A stretch of DNA of 64,000 nt, taken from assembly GCA_047967505.1 (NCBI GenBank), contig CM106538.1, one strand, 5' to 3'. The notes under the pieces were generated by a model. It worked only from the letters and a program-made list of their open reading frames with translations, made no database searches and was not told where the DNA came from. Positions 12,344 to 23,799 of the stretch are shown in pieces. Numbering within the stretch: position 1 is the first letter of the stretch; every line of letters starts with the position of its first letter. The stretch is from Dipteris shenzhenensis. Lineage: Eukaryota > Polypodiophyta > Polypodiopsida > Gleicheniales. The translations under genes were made by a program, and so were the position numbers.

Positions 12344-12492
12344 ATGCAATCCCTTATTTCCTCACGAATGCAATCCCTTTCTTCATTCATGCAATCCCTT
12401 TCCATCATTCATGCAATCCCTTTCTTCATTCATGCAATCCCTTTCCATCATTCATGCAATCACTTATTTCCATCATTCATGCAATCCTTTTC
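12344..12492. repeat. 21-25-bp minisatellite (ATGCAATCCCTTT units)
   Basis: About seven units begin with ATGCAATC(C/A)CTT and alternate between a short tail (TCTTCATTC) and a longer one (CCATCATTC). The alternation of two unit types suggests an early two-unit higher-order arrangement. No coding potential is apparent. Confidence 0.9.
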
Positions 12493-12496
12493 TTAA

Positions 12497-12577
12497 AAGA
12501 GGAAGGGGAAGGGGAAGGGGAAGGGAAAGAGAAGGAAAAGGAAGGGGAGGAAGGGGAAGGGGAAGGGGAAAGGGAAG
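12497..12577. repeat. GGAAGG purine tract
   Basis: The tract is a run of GGGGAA and GGAAGG words just left of the CACTA element. Several closely spaced runs of four G could form a quadruplex, but this is compositional only. Confidence 0.85.
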
Positions 12578-12602
12578 AACACATAACAAACACTGTCATA
12601 GC

Positions 12603-13205
12603 ACGTCTATAGATGCGTTTAACAGCACGTCTCACAGCTATCTATTTTTCCAAAAGATAGACGCGCTCCGATAGACGCCTTTTTCAAAGAAACTGAATAG
12701 AACATGCGCCCAACCCCAAAAAGAACAACACTAGTACCAAAAACATCCCTTCCTTGCATACGACAAAGGAGAATCCAAAGAGAGCAACTTCTAAAGAAGA
12801 TCAACTGCCAAGAGACTTACCTTGGATAGAGTTATGGAAGCTTCTTGTCCTTCCTTAAAGCTACTTCTCTTTCTTCTCTTCCTTGTTCACCCTCTTCTCT
12901 TGTGTGCTTGGGGATGATTGTGTAAGCCTGGAGATGAGTGTGGGTGCTTGGAGATAAGTGTGGATGCCCGGAGCTGTGTCTGTTAATAGGAAAACAAGCT
13001 GCGCAACACTAAAAGTATGTGAAGGAAAGCAAGCGCGCTAAAAGAGGTTCAAAAATCAACTCACAATCTATGCATCTATCAGTGCGTCTAGCAGCGCATC
13101 TAAAAGCACGTCTATCAGTGCATCTACACTACATTTTAGACATGCCTATCGATGCATTCCACAGTACAGACGTGGTGTTAGACGCACTTTTAGATGCTAC
13201 ATAGA
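12603..13205. repeat. Left subterminal repeats of the CACTA element
   Basis: Motifs such as CACGTCTATAGATGCG, ATAGACGCG, ATAGACGCC, GTGCGTCTAGCAGCGCATCT and TTAGACGCACTTTTAGATGC occur in both orientations at 12603-12680 and 13066-13205. Multiple short direct and inverted copies near the ends are typical of CACTA elements, where the element-encoded DNA-binding protein attaches. Between the clusters (12680-13065) no gene is evident. Confidence 0.65.
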
Positions 13206-13261
13206 GTTTTAACATTTACAACTCATGTAAGAACAAATTTTTTGGGTTGTTTATCTGTAGG

Positions 13262-14717
13262 ATGTCTTCATCTTCAACAAGTAGCTCCAGTGAGGATGAA
13301 TCCCTCCATATCCACCATCGCGAAATGTGCATAGTTGGAGAAAAAAATCAAATGTATGTGTGATCGATGTAGAGGAAACATGTATCATGCACGCATAATT
13401 ACACTTAATCACATCTCAAAGTATGGAGAATGGGATGCGATCGTAAACATGGTAAGTGTTAAAGAGTTAAGATTAATTGAGATACCTATTTATGTGTTTG
13501 AGTTATGATCCCGTTTTAATTTGATACAGGATGCAGTGCCACACCCGCATATGTTGCCCTATGCTCGTCGTGAGGAGGCAAAGCGTTGGCGATATGAGGT
13601 GGGATCTTCAGGAGGGACCGTTACGGATGCATGGAGTGATGGTGATAGTAGCTCTTCCCCATCACTTCATGAGGCCGTGGAGGAGGAGGTGTTTGATGAT
13701 ATGGTGCGGGATTTATATGTCCATCAATCCTCAGGTAGGGATGCAAATAGCATGGAGTAGGATGATCTTTTTACCCTAGCATCAACTCCACTGTTTGAGG
13801 GGTGCACATTCTCTATTCTACATGCCTACCTTGAGTTACTAAACTTGTAGACCATCTATGGATGGAGCAATGCAAGTTTTAATGCATTACTCAAGTAAGC
13901 TTTAAAGTCTATTTTGCAAAAATGGTGAATTATGCTAGTGGGTCAATTACTCAAATGCTTTTTCTCATTTATGGTCTTCACGTGCAGGCTATTATGTAAA
14001 ATGCTTCCAAGGGAGAATAAATTACCGACCTCAAGAGATATGGCAAGGCAACATGTGGCCATTCCTTGTGTGTTCAATTCATACTACCCACTAGCATTTC
14101 TCGTAGTGCATCAAAGGATGTCAAGGATGGTATTTACAAGATGGGCGAGCTTGTGAGGTACTTTATAGGATACAAAATGTGAAGCGTATCAATGCTCCAT
14201 GCAAGGTGTTCATATGGCATACTTTTTCCTTTCTAGGTATGTGAGCTCAAAGGAAATAGATCCAAGCACGCTTGAGAATGCTGGAGTTATGTCAGTGGAG
14301 GTGGTTTGTTTAGTGGAGGAGACATTTCCACATTCTATTCTCACAAGCCAACCACATCTCATAGTGCATTTGGTGAATGAGATTGCTATATGCGGTACTG
14401 TACATTCACGATGGGTGTTCTTCCTCGAGCGCTTCATGAAGACCTTGAAGGGTTTCATGAGACAAAATGCAAGACCTGAAGGTAGCATGGCCGAGGGTTG
14501 GTTGTTGGTACAAGAGTCACTTGTATATATTTCTGAGTTTCTTGTTGATGTGGATAGCTCTCTCCCACGACTATGGAGAGATGATGAAGACCTAAGGATG
14601 ACCTCTATTGTGCCTCAAGGGAAAGGATGCAGCAAAGTAATAGACACGGAGTTGCTTAATAATATCAACCTTTATTGCATGCTTAATAGTGATGTGATGA
14701 AAAGATGGCTGAACACC
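13262..14717 (+). pseudogene. CACTA TNPD-like gene, 5' part (DUF4218), broken
   Basis: The exons can be followed by eye. A first exon from ATG 13262 carries a Cys-rich motif (KCMCDRCRGNM, then LNHISKYGEWD) after a frame change, with donor GTAAGT at 13452. A second runs from 13530 to 13894 with DDLFTLASTPLFEGCT, a hallmark CACTA N-terminal motif, and an in-frame TAG near 13758. A third starts at 13988. From 14199 the DUF4218 domain is clear: FPHSILTSQPHLIVHLVNEI, then CGTVHSRWVFF, ERFMKTLKGF and ARPEGSMAEG. The catalytic Transposase_21 domain that normally lies between these parts is missing, so this copy could not encode an active transposase. The frame ends in MKRWLNTY, where the 29-kb element has inserted at 14718. 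Confidence 0.85.
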
Positions 14718-14737
14718 TATTTCATTAATTTTGGACT
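14718..14737 (+). repeat. Left TIR of the 29-kb element with TA target site
   Basis: TA at 14718-14719 is followed by the 18-bp repeat TTTCATTAATTTTGGACT. It is a perfect inverted match to 43724-43743. Similarity ends abruptly after the repeat. Confidence 0.85.
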
Positions 14738-14767
14738 TTTTCTGTTGTTTTTGGATGAAGCCCAAAA

Positions 14768-14868
14768 ATCCTTCCCAAATGAAAAGTTTACTTTGTGAAA
14801 ATATCCTTCCCAGATCAAAATTTTACTTTCTGAAAATATTCTTCCCAAATCAAAAGTTCACTTTGTGG
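14768..14868. repeat. Three 35-36-bp subterminal repeats
   Basis: Three tandem units of the form (C/T)CTTCCCA(A/G)AT, AAAA, TTTACTTT, TGAAAATA lie just inside the left TIR. Subterminal tandem repeats are frequent transposase-binding sites in DNA transposons. That role is inferred here. Confidence 0.75.
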
Positions 14869-15309
14869 CACTATCATATTCACATAAAAATATTGTTTTT
14901 TCAATCTATACTTTTGCACCAACATGCAAGAATTTGAAATAATCCTATATTAGAAATTCTAGCTATATCGAAGTTATTTGTTAATTTAATTATTTTTAAT
15001 ATTTTTCCTTGACGTTTTTCCTTGACGTGATAAATTTATAAATCCATGAAAGGAGACTTAAATATTTCATAAAAATAACATTGTTACTCGCAATATGCAC
15101 AAAATTTTTAAAACTTTTAATAAATAGAAAAAAGACATGATGCCATAAGACCCAAGTTTTGTATTGAACCAACGAGGTATAATAGCAATTATAGCGATTA
15201 TTATATGATTACATTGAGAGACGTTGCTCTCAGCTAGAGTCTTTATATCCAAAATGATATAGATTGAACATATGTTTACAATTTAAATTGTTGCTCTTAA
15301 AGAGCCTCA
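14869..15309. other. AT-rich stretch without recognised feature
   Basis: No gene, repeat or motif was recognised between the subterminal repeats and the next minisatellite. A 61-codon frame on the minus strand (15067-15252) resembles nothing known. Confidence 0.5.
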
Positions 15310-15735
15310 ATTCGTGCCATCTGCATAATTTGACTCCCCATTGTCTTATTGCTCAATGTCACGACAGTCCCTTGCCGGGTGCCATCTGCATAATTTGACT
15401 CCCACTTGTCTTGCCAAGCCTTGCCCCTTGGGTGCATTGACTCCCCATTGTCTTATTGCTCAATGTGATAGTCCCTTGCCAGGTGCCATCTGCATTAACT
15501 CCCTATTGTCTTGCCAAGCCTTGACCCTTGGGTGACATCTAGTGCAAAATACAGGTGCCATCTGCATTAACTCCCACTTGTCTTGCCAAGCCTTGCCCCT
15601 TGGGTGCATTGACTCCCCATTTTCTTATTGCTCAATGTGATAGTCCATTGCCAGGTGCCATCTGCATTAACTCCCTATTGTCTTGGCAAGCCTTGACCCT
15701 TGGGTGACATCCAGTGCATATTTTGACTCTCATTT
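15310..15735. repeat. Minisatellite with GTGCCATCTGCAT units
   Basis: Variants of GTGCCATCTGCATTAACTCC alternate with CTTGCCAAGCCTTGCCCCTT and with TCTTATTGCTCAATGTGATA. The long period is about 180 bases and contains related shorter sub-repeats. It lies just downstream of the end of the minus-strand DUF7869 gene, between it and the left TIR. Confidence 0.85.
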
Positions 15736-15847
15736 GACATAGGAGGTGATGAATCTGATTATAATTGTCTTGGATTGGCTTCTTGCCTAGTACCCAAATA
15801 AAATCCTTCAATGGACTTCAATACAAAGCTTTAATCATGGACATTCT

Positions 15848-18800
15848 TCATTTGCGTTGTCTCCTTCTACTTCCTCCATGGAGCATCCTTAAAAATTCTA
15901 CCTCATATCCCATGCTCTTCTTTGATTTCTTTTCCCTTGAATGCCAAGACACTATGATTGTCTCCGTCGAAACTTGAGAGACCGCTTCATCATTTGGGAC
16001 CCACTCCTTCATTATACAATTAGTATACAATGTGTTGTTATCCATATTCTCCTTCCTGCCCTTTGGCTCATATTATACCGTTGTAAATGTTGTAGCTCTC
16101 CCTTGGTCATCTCTTTGCACATTAACTACTTTTGCAACCCAAAACTTCACATTCTCATATTCATCATCCGCCGATGGCCGAACCACAACAAAACAATCGA
16201 CCTCTATATCTACTTGTGGCATAAACTCTCTCTTCTTTGGTCCACAATATGGACGTGGGAGTAATGATACAAATTCATTTTCAAAGACTGGAGCTGGGCG
16301 CAAATCGTTATGAACATTTGGCTAAAACATATTGCATTCTTCCTTGACATCCTTTGAGCCTCGCATTCTCTCAAGGTCCTTTATTAAATTTCGTGTCTTG
16401 TTAATTATAGTGGTAGTGTGTTCTCTCCAAGTAGGCTTCGAATCAGGATATCTCCGGAGCATTTCCTCTTTGTATGTAATAAATGTTTTTAATCCTTTTA
16501 TTTCACAGTTAAACCTCTCATTGAATTCTTGTATAGGAGCCCATGTTGGATACCTTTCCTTGCTGGGAATTGAAGTTAAGAGACTGTAAGGTTCTTCAGG
16601 TTCCCATTTTGTACCATGAGAATACTGTTGCCATTGCATTACGAGTTTTTCATCTTAAAAAAAAAAACGAAAGTAGTGTGGATTGGTATGACCTGTCAAT
16701 GCATCACCACCCGTTTGTATGAAAGGTAGAATGAAGCTCTTCCAATCATACATTCTTTCGAGCCTCTCATATACTGTACTTTCCTTACGACCACCAACTT
16801 GCCTGCCACATCTTCTCACCAAGTCATCTATTGTCTCCACATCCTTGCATTTAAGCTCCCTTGAGACTGTGCTAAAAACCTGATCGATATCCTCATGTGT
16901 ATGCCCAACATACAAAAATCCAGATTCGACCTCATTGAAGATTCGATGAGCAACTAGCATGGAGCAGAATGCAAACATGAGTACATTCTTATTTTCTCGC
17001 CAGCAATTATCAGCTTGTATTCTCAAAGTCGGTGGTAGGCGACCTTTTTCTGCATGTACATTGTGAATTGCCTTCATAATAGATGTTACAACTTGATTGC
17101 TATCATGTAGATGCAAGGAATCAATCCATATATGTGCAAAGAACTTAATTCCATGCACTAATACTCCACATAGATGTGTCTTTAGAAAGTGCTTTCCTTG
17201 TAATTTAGGTGGAGTGGCAACAAAACGAGGCAATGTTGTTGTATTCTGATCCATGCCATCTACAATAAGGCACATGTAGTCATCGGGATGTGAAATAGCT
17301 TGCTCCTTCCAAAATGCATATTTTTGTCTGGAATGTCGAATAAGGTCATGATGAGATTTTTGGTTTTTTTTGTATAATTCCCTTTGATTTGGACATGTTG
17401 CACTCTCAATCGCTCGCTTTAAATCATCACAGACATTGCACTTTGATATTTTTTGCCTCCTTGGGATTTTAACATATCCAAAGTTCTTCTTCCAAAGAGT
17501 ATACAAAGTATGAGAAGAAGCTACGGTTTCCAAAGAGTATACAAAGTATGAGAAGAAGCTACGGCATCCCCTCTTTGCCTTTGCTTTTCTGCAATAGAGT
17601 CAAATACTTCGAGCTTTGTCAAGCTCATTGGAAGGTGCATTTCAGTGATCGCATCACCGTTAGGGAGTTTGGTAGATATATGGGGTTGAGGTAAAGCATT
17701 TCATGTATGAAGTCTTGCAAAATTGCTGCTACCCTGATAGTTGAGATTCTTGATTTGGACCTTCCTCTATTACCGTGAATGCTAAATTTGTTGTCGCCCT
17801 TTGCCTTGTTGACTAAATCCCAATATGTACCATGGGATAATCCAATAATATTGCGATATGCCTTATTGCAAATCCTTTTTCCATTTACGAGAGGTTTTAC
17901 CTTTTGTCTTGAACTTAGCCTTTTATTGCCATTCTAAAGAAAGCAAGAGAGACTTGTGAGAAGGTATTCATTTCTTTTGCTTCCTCTTCTTTGCCACACG
18001 TGTCCTCTACATTCCCTGATGTCTGCAAGATCAATGAAGCGCATACATATTCGCTTGCAACATAGATATCCCAATGCATTTAACATGTTCTCCTCCTTCA
18101 TTACTCTCTTCCTCTTTGGTTGCTTTTGTGGATCTGCCTGGATTTGCTTTCTCTTGATGCATATGTATGACCGTTTTCGTTCCTCGTGCACGTTGTTATC
18201 TGTATTTATGCACTTCTTCTCCTCACATTTGTTTGTAACCAAGCATCCATGATTGGTCGTTGCATCCTTGGCCATATCACAATCAAAGTTAAATACTGAA
18301 TAATCCTCTGTTGATCTCATCCTCGTTTTTAACATACTCTTATGACCATTCAATGAATTCAATCTTTTATGAGAGTATTGAGAACCTTGAAACTCTTCCA
18401 CTCCTGAGAGAACATCACTCATTGGGACATCTTGCATGGCTTTCACAAATCCACAAGCTTGATTGACACCAGGTTTGTTAATATGTATGAACTCATCCAC
18501 ACTTGACAAGACATCGCTATTGAAACCTTTGCCCTTCTCACTGTGCAAGAATTCATCCAACCCAGATAAGGCTTCGCTTCTAAAATCATTTTGTTTCTCA
18601 GAACCAATGAACTCATCCACTCTAGATAAGATGTCACTTCTATAATTGAGTACATTGAAATCATCCACATTTGAAGTGATAGAGCCTGGCACATGGGCAC
18701 GCTTTTTAGGTCCTTTGATATTGTAGTATACCTTGTCTTTATCATTGAAAACCACATGCCTCTTTCTCATGTTTAAAAACTGCATGCTCCATCTCATATT

Positions 18801-19298
18801 CTTGCCTACCTCATAGTAGGGATCACATAAGGATGTTATGTTATCAACCATACCATCATCAGTGACTTTTAGAATCCTCATCTGTGCAAATGACCATTGC
18901 TCCACTTGTTCAAATCCCAATACTTCACCTTCTGCTACAGTCTTATTTGCAAATGATCTCATTTGTAAAATGTCCCCTATAGTAAAATCCAAGGTGGTGC
19001 ACTTTGTATTCTTGATAATGTCTGTTGCATAAGTCTCATCTTTGTCCCATGCTATAAATGATTTGTTGGATGTATTGTAGGGCATAACATCTCCAAGTGT
19101 TTCCATATCTCCACATTTATACTTTAGCTCAACATATGCGCTAAGAATCTTTGATACAGTAACTGCCACCTTATCTTCGCCAAGTCTTCGAAAGTGGCAA
19201 ACTGAATTGGGATCACTATCATGGATTGTAGCAAATGCAACTACTTCTCTTTTGCTACATAAAATCACATCCATTCCTGGAACAAAATCTATAGCCAT
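15848..19298 (-). pseudogene. DUF7869-type transposase-like gene with Tnp1-like N-terminus, broken
   Basis: The gene reads leftward from ATG 19298 (context GAGATGG), 29 bases after a candidate acceptor (TTGTTGTTACTGCAG). The N-terminal 90 residues (FVPGMDVILCSKREVVAFATI and onward) resemble the En/Spm Tnp1 fold. Residues about 225-310 contain three to four repeats of LSxVDEFxxxEK. A likely acceptor at 17936 (CTTGCTTTCTTTAG) opens the next exon. The DUF7869 core follows: IVDGMDQN, then QADNCWRENKN and VGHTHEDIDQVFS, whose Asp, Glu and His residues are the expected conserved ones. A 38-bp tandem duplication at 17490-17565 and an A-run near 16660 shift the frame. The C-terminal part (16639-15848) stays in one frame apart from two stops. 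DUF7869 proteins are RNase H-like and linked to mobile DNA; the exact reaction is not known to me. Confidence 0.78.
17490..17565 (-). repeat. 38-bp tandem duplication breaking the DUF7869 frame
   Basis: The segment TTCCAAAGAGTATACAAAGT and what follows to CTACGG occurs twice in tandem, starting at 17490 and 17528. Because 38 is not a multiple of three, the second copy shifts the frame just before the DUF7869 core. The two copies are identical over 37 bases, so the event is recent compared with the rest of the decay. Confidence 0.9.
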
Positions 19299-19429
19299 CT
19301 CCTTTGTGAGAGTCCTTTGCAAGCAAGCTGCAGTAACAACAATTACATAAATATTAGTCTCTTTTTAATAATCTACTCATTTATTATAATTTTTAATTAG
19401 TACTTAATTTATTGGTGGGAGAAGTTATC

Positions 19430-22240
19430 CGATCAAGTACTCATCAGATGGACATGCCAAGTTATCCTTTGCATGGTCGATCGAGCATTAAATACTATTT
19501 TTGCTCTAGTGTCATGCACATCCGTAAAAAAACACGCTGCTAGGTATGTTATCCGATTAAGCACTTATGGGATGGGCGTGCCACTTTGCATGTAAGTCAA
19601 TTCCACCTAGTTGAAGGTGTGTGCAAAGTATTGTGCCCATCGGATATGCTTTGCATTGTTAATCAAGCATAAAACACCGTTCTTGCCTTAGCATCATGCA
19701 CAACCATGAAAAAACACGGTCCTAGGTGTGTTAATCAAACAAGTACTTATCGGATGGGGGCTCCACTTTTCACGCAAGTCCGTTTCAATAGGTTGAGATG
19801 CGTGCAAAGTATTGTCACCATTGGATATGCTCGGCATGGTCGATTACACATTATACAACGTTTTTCCCGTGGTGATATGCACATCTGCAAAAAAACACGC
19901 CCTTAGGTATGTTATCTGACCAAGTACTTATCGAATGGGTGTGCCTCTTTTAGAACATTTCAATACCACCTAGGTTAAGGCATAAGAAAAGTATTGTTCC
20001 CATAGGAAATGCTTTGCATGGTTGATCGAGCATTAAATACCATTTTTGCCTTAGTGTCATGCACATCCGTAAAAAAACACGCTGCTAGGTGTGTTATCCG
20101 ATCAAGTACTTATGCGATGGGAATGCCACTTTGCATGTAAGTCAATTCCACCTAGTTGAAGGTGTGTGCAAAGTATTGTGCCCATCGGATATGCTTTGCA
20201 TTGTGGATCAAGCATAAAACACCGTTTTTGCCTTAGTGTCATGCACAACCATATAAAAACACGGCCCTAGGTGTGTTATTCAAACAAGTACTTATCGGAT
20301 GGGGGCTCCACTTTGCACGCAAGACTGTTTCAACTACGTTGAGGTGCGTGCAAAGTATTGTCACCATCGGATATGCTTTGCATGGTCGATCATGCATTAT
20401 ACACCGTTTTTTCCCTAGTGATATGCACATCTGCAAAAAAACACGCCCTTAAGTGTGTTATACCAAGTACTTATCGGATGGGTGTGCATCTTTGAGAACA
20501 TTTCAATACCACCTAGGTTGAGGCATAGTGAAAGTGTTGTGCCCATCGGATATCCATTGCATGGTCGATCGAGCATTAAATACTAGTTTTTCTCTAGTGT
20601 CATGCACATCCGTAAAAAAACACACTGCTAGGTATGTTATTCGATCAAGCACTTATGGGTGGGTGTGCCACTTTGCATGTAAGTCAATTCCACCTAGTTG
20701 AAGGTGTGTGCAAAGTATTGTGCCCATCGGATATGCTTTGTATTGTCGATCAAGCATAAAACACCGTTCTTGCCTTAGCGTCATGCACAACCATGAAAAA
20801 ACACGGTCCTAGGGGTGTTAATCAAACAAGTACTTATCGGATGGGGGCTCCACTTTGTATGCAAGTCCTTTACAACTAGATTGAGGTGCGTGCAAAGCAT
20901 TGTCACCATCAGATATGCTTTGCATGGCCGATCACGCATTATACACCGTTTTTCCCCTAGTCATATGCACATCCGCAAAAAAACATGCTGCTAGGTATGT
21001 TATCCGATCAAGCACTTATGGGATGGGTGTGCCACTTTGCATGTAAGTCAATTACACCTAGTTGAAGGTGTCTGCAAAGTATTGTGCCCATCGGATATGC
21101 TTTGCATTGTTGATCAAGCATAAGACACCGTTTTTGGCTTAGTGTCATGCACCATGAAAAAACACGGTCCTAAGTGTGTTAATCAAACAAGTACTTATCG
21201 GATGGGGGATCCAGTTTCCACGCATGTCCGTTTCAACTAGGTTGAGATGCGTGCAAAGTATTGTCACCATCGGATATGCTCTGCATGGTCGATTACGCAT
21301 TATACAACGTTTTTCCCGTAGTGATATGCACATCCGCAAAAAAGCATGCCCTTAGGTGTGTTATCTGACCAAGTACTTATTGGATGGGTGTGCCTCTTTG
21401 AGAACATTTCAATACCACCTAGGTTGCAGTGCAGGAAAAGTATTGTGCCCATCGGATATCCTTTGCATGGTCGATCGAGCATTAAATACCATTTTTGCTC
21501 TAGTGTCATGCACACCCGTAAAAAAAACACGCTGCTAGGTATGTTATCCGATCAAGCACATATGGGATGGGTGTGCCACTTTCCATGTAAGTCAATTCCA
21601 CCTAGTTGAAGGTGTGTGCAAAGTATTGTGCCCATCGGATATGCTTTGCAGTGTCGATCAAGCATAAAACACGGTTTTTGCCTTAGTGTCATGCACAACC
21701 ATATAAAAACACGGCTGTAGGTGTGTTATTCAAACAAGTACTTATTGGATGGGGGATCCACTTTGTACGCAAGTCTGTTTCAACTAGGTTGAGGTGCGTG
21801 CAAAGTATTGTCACCATCGGATATGCTTTGCATGGTCGATCACGCATTATACACAATTTTTTCCCTAGTGATATGCACATCCGCAAAAAAAGGCGCCCTT
21901 AGTGTGTTATCTGACCAAGTACTTATCGAATGGGTGTGCCTCTTTGAGAACATTTCAATACCACCTAGGTTGAGGCGTACGAAAAGTGTTGTGCCCATCG
22001 GGTATCCTTTGCATGGTCGATCAAGCATTAAATACTATTTTTGCTCTAGTGTCATGCACATCCGTAAAAAAACACGCTCCTAGGTATGTTATCCGATCAA
22101 GCACTTATGGGATGGGTGTGCCACTTTTCATGTAAGTCAATTCCACCTAGTTGAAGGTGTGTGCAAAGTATTGTGCCCATCGGATATGCTTTGCATTGTC
22201 GATCAAGCATAAAACACTGTTTTTACCTTAGTGTCATGCA
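19430..22240 (-). repeat. Left satellite array, 182-bp monomers, minus orientation
   Basis: About 15 monomers of roughly 182 bp are recognisable by the recurring words CAAGTACTTAT, TGCAAAGTATTGT, CCCATCGGATATGCTTTGCA, TCATGCACA and runs of five to eight A. Read on the minus strand they match the right array at 24700-32272. Spacing is less regular than on the right. The recurrent 60-65-codon frames are translation shadows of the monomers. The array lies directly upstream of the DUF7869 gene. Confidence 0.93.
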
Positions 22241-23712
22241 CAGACCCCCCCCCTCCCTCCCCTCCTTGGGGTCTTGGCGGCCGTGGCTGCCAGAACCCCC
22301 CCTCCCTCCCTTGACCCCGCCCCTCCCTCCAGCTAGGACCCCCCCACCCCCGCGCCTGCCTCCCCCCCCCTCCCTCCCTTCTTGGGGTCCTGGCGGCAAC
22401 GGCCACCAGAACCCCCCCCTCCGTCCCTCCCGCCCCACCCTCCATCCCCTCCTTCCCCTGGGAGGGTCCTGGCAACCGCGGCTGCCAAAACCCCCCACCC
22501 CCCCTCCATCCCCTCCATCCCCTCCTTCCCCTGGGAGGGTCCTGGCGGCCGCGGCCGCCAGAACCTCCCCCCCCCTCCATCCCCTCCTTCCCTGGGAGGG
22601 TCTTGGCGGCCGCGGCCGCCAGAACCCCCCCTCCCTCCCTCTCTCGACCCCGCCCCCGCCCCTCCCTCCCCTCCCCCCCCTCCATCTTGGGGTCCTGGCA
22701 GCCGCGGCCGCCGGAACCCCCCCCTCCCTACCCGGATCCCCTCCCCCCTCCCCCCCCTCCTTGGGGTTTTGGCGGCCGCGGTCGCCAAAACCCCCCCACC
22801 CCCTCCCTCCCCTCCCCCCCTGGGAGAGTCCTGGCGGCCGCGGCCGCCAGAACCCCCCCCTACCCCCTCCCTCCCCTCCCCCCTTGGGAGGGTCCTGGCG
22901 GCCGCGACCGCCAAAACCCCCCCTCCCTCCCTCCCTCGACCCCGCCCCCGCCCCTCCCTCCCCTCCCCCCCCTCCATCTTGGGGTCCTGGTGGTCGCGGC
23001 CGCCAGAACCCCCCCCTCCCTACTCGGCTCCCCTCCCCCCCCTCCCCTCCCCCCCTCCTTGGGGTTTTGGCGGCCGCGGTTGCCAGAACCCCCCCACCCC
23101 CTCCCTCCCCTCCCCCCCTGGGAGGGTCCTGGCGGCCGTGGCCGCCAGAACTCCCCTCCCCCGCCACCCCCTCCCTCCCCTCCCCTCCCCCCCATGGAGG
23201 GTCCTGGCAGCCGCGGCTGCCAGAACCCCCCCCTCCCTCCCTCCCTCGACCTCGCCCTCGCCCCTCCCTCCCCTCCCCCCCTCCTTGGGATTATGGTGGC
23301 CGCGACCGCCAAAACCCCCCCCACCCCCTTCCTCCCCTCCCCCCTTGGGAGGGTCCTAATGGCCACGGCCGCCAGAACCCCCCCCCTCCATCCCCTCCAT
23401 CCCCCCCGCCCTTCCCTCCCCTCCCCCCCCTCCATCCCCTCCTTGCGGCCGCCACTGCGGCTGCCAGACATCCCCCTGCCCCTCCCTCCCCTCCCCCCCT
23501 CCATCCACTCCTTGCGGCTACCACCGCGGCCGCCAGAAGCCCCGCCCCCCCTCCCCCCCTCCCCTCCCCTCCTTGGGGTCCTGGCGGCTGTGGCCGCCAG
23601 AACCCCCCCCTCCCTCCCTCGACCCCGCCCCCCGCCCCTCCCTCCCTTCCCCCCCCTCCATCCCCTCCTTCCCCTCCTGTCCTGGCGGCCGCCAGGAACC
23701 TCTCTCTCTCTA
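22241..23712. repeat. Array of 19 GC palindromes in a C-rich tract
   Basis: About 19 copies of an imperfect 18-bp palindrome, consensus TGGCGGCCGCGGCCGCCA (containing the NotI site GCGGCCGC), are spaced 60-115 bp apart by runs of CCCCCTCCCTCC. Each is preceded by CTTGGG(G/A)TC(C/T) or CTGGGAGGGTCC and followed by GAACCCCC. On the minus strand the spacers are G-rich and have strong quadruplex potential. Frames up to 536 codons, rich in Pro or Gly, are artefacts. The palindrome recurs in the GA-rich tract at 32273-33200. Confidence 0.92.
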
Positions 23713-23799
23713 GTTCCTCTCTCTCTTTCTTTCTTTCTCTCTCTTCAAATTTAAAAAAAAAATCTAGATAAAGAATTAATCAAAAAAATTTGCAAGTAC

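Noticed and set aside
11258-12408. Open frames of 363 and 381 codons on the minus strand and 128-175 codons on the plus strand
   Set aside because: They lie wholly in the purine tract and encode only Phe/Ser/Leu or Lys/Glu/Arg. They are compositional artefacts.
22161-23771. Open frames up to 536 codons, Pro-rich or Gly-rich
   Set aside because: Produced by C-rich spacers and GC palindromes that lack stop codons in any frame. There is no domain and no conserved frame between units.
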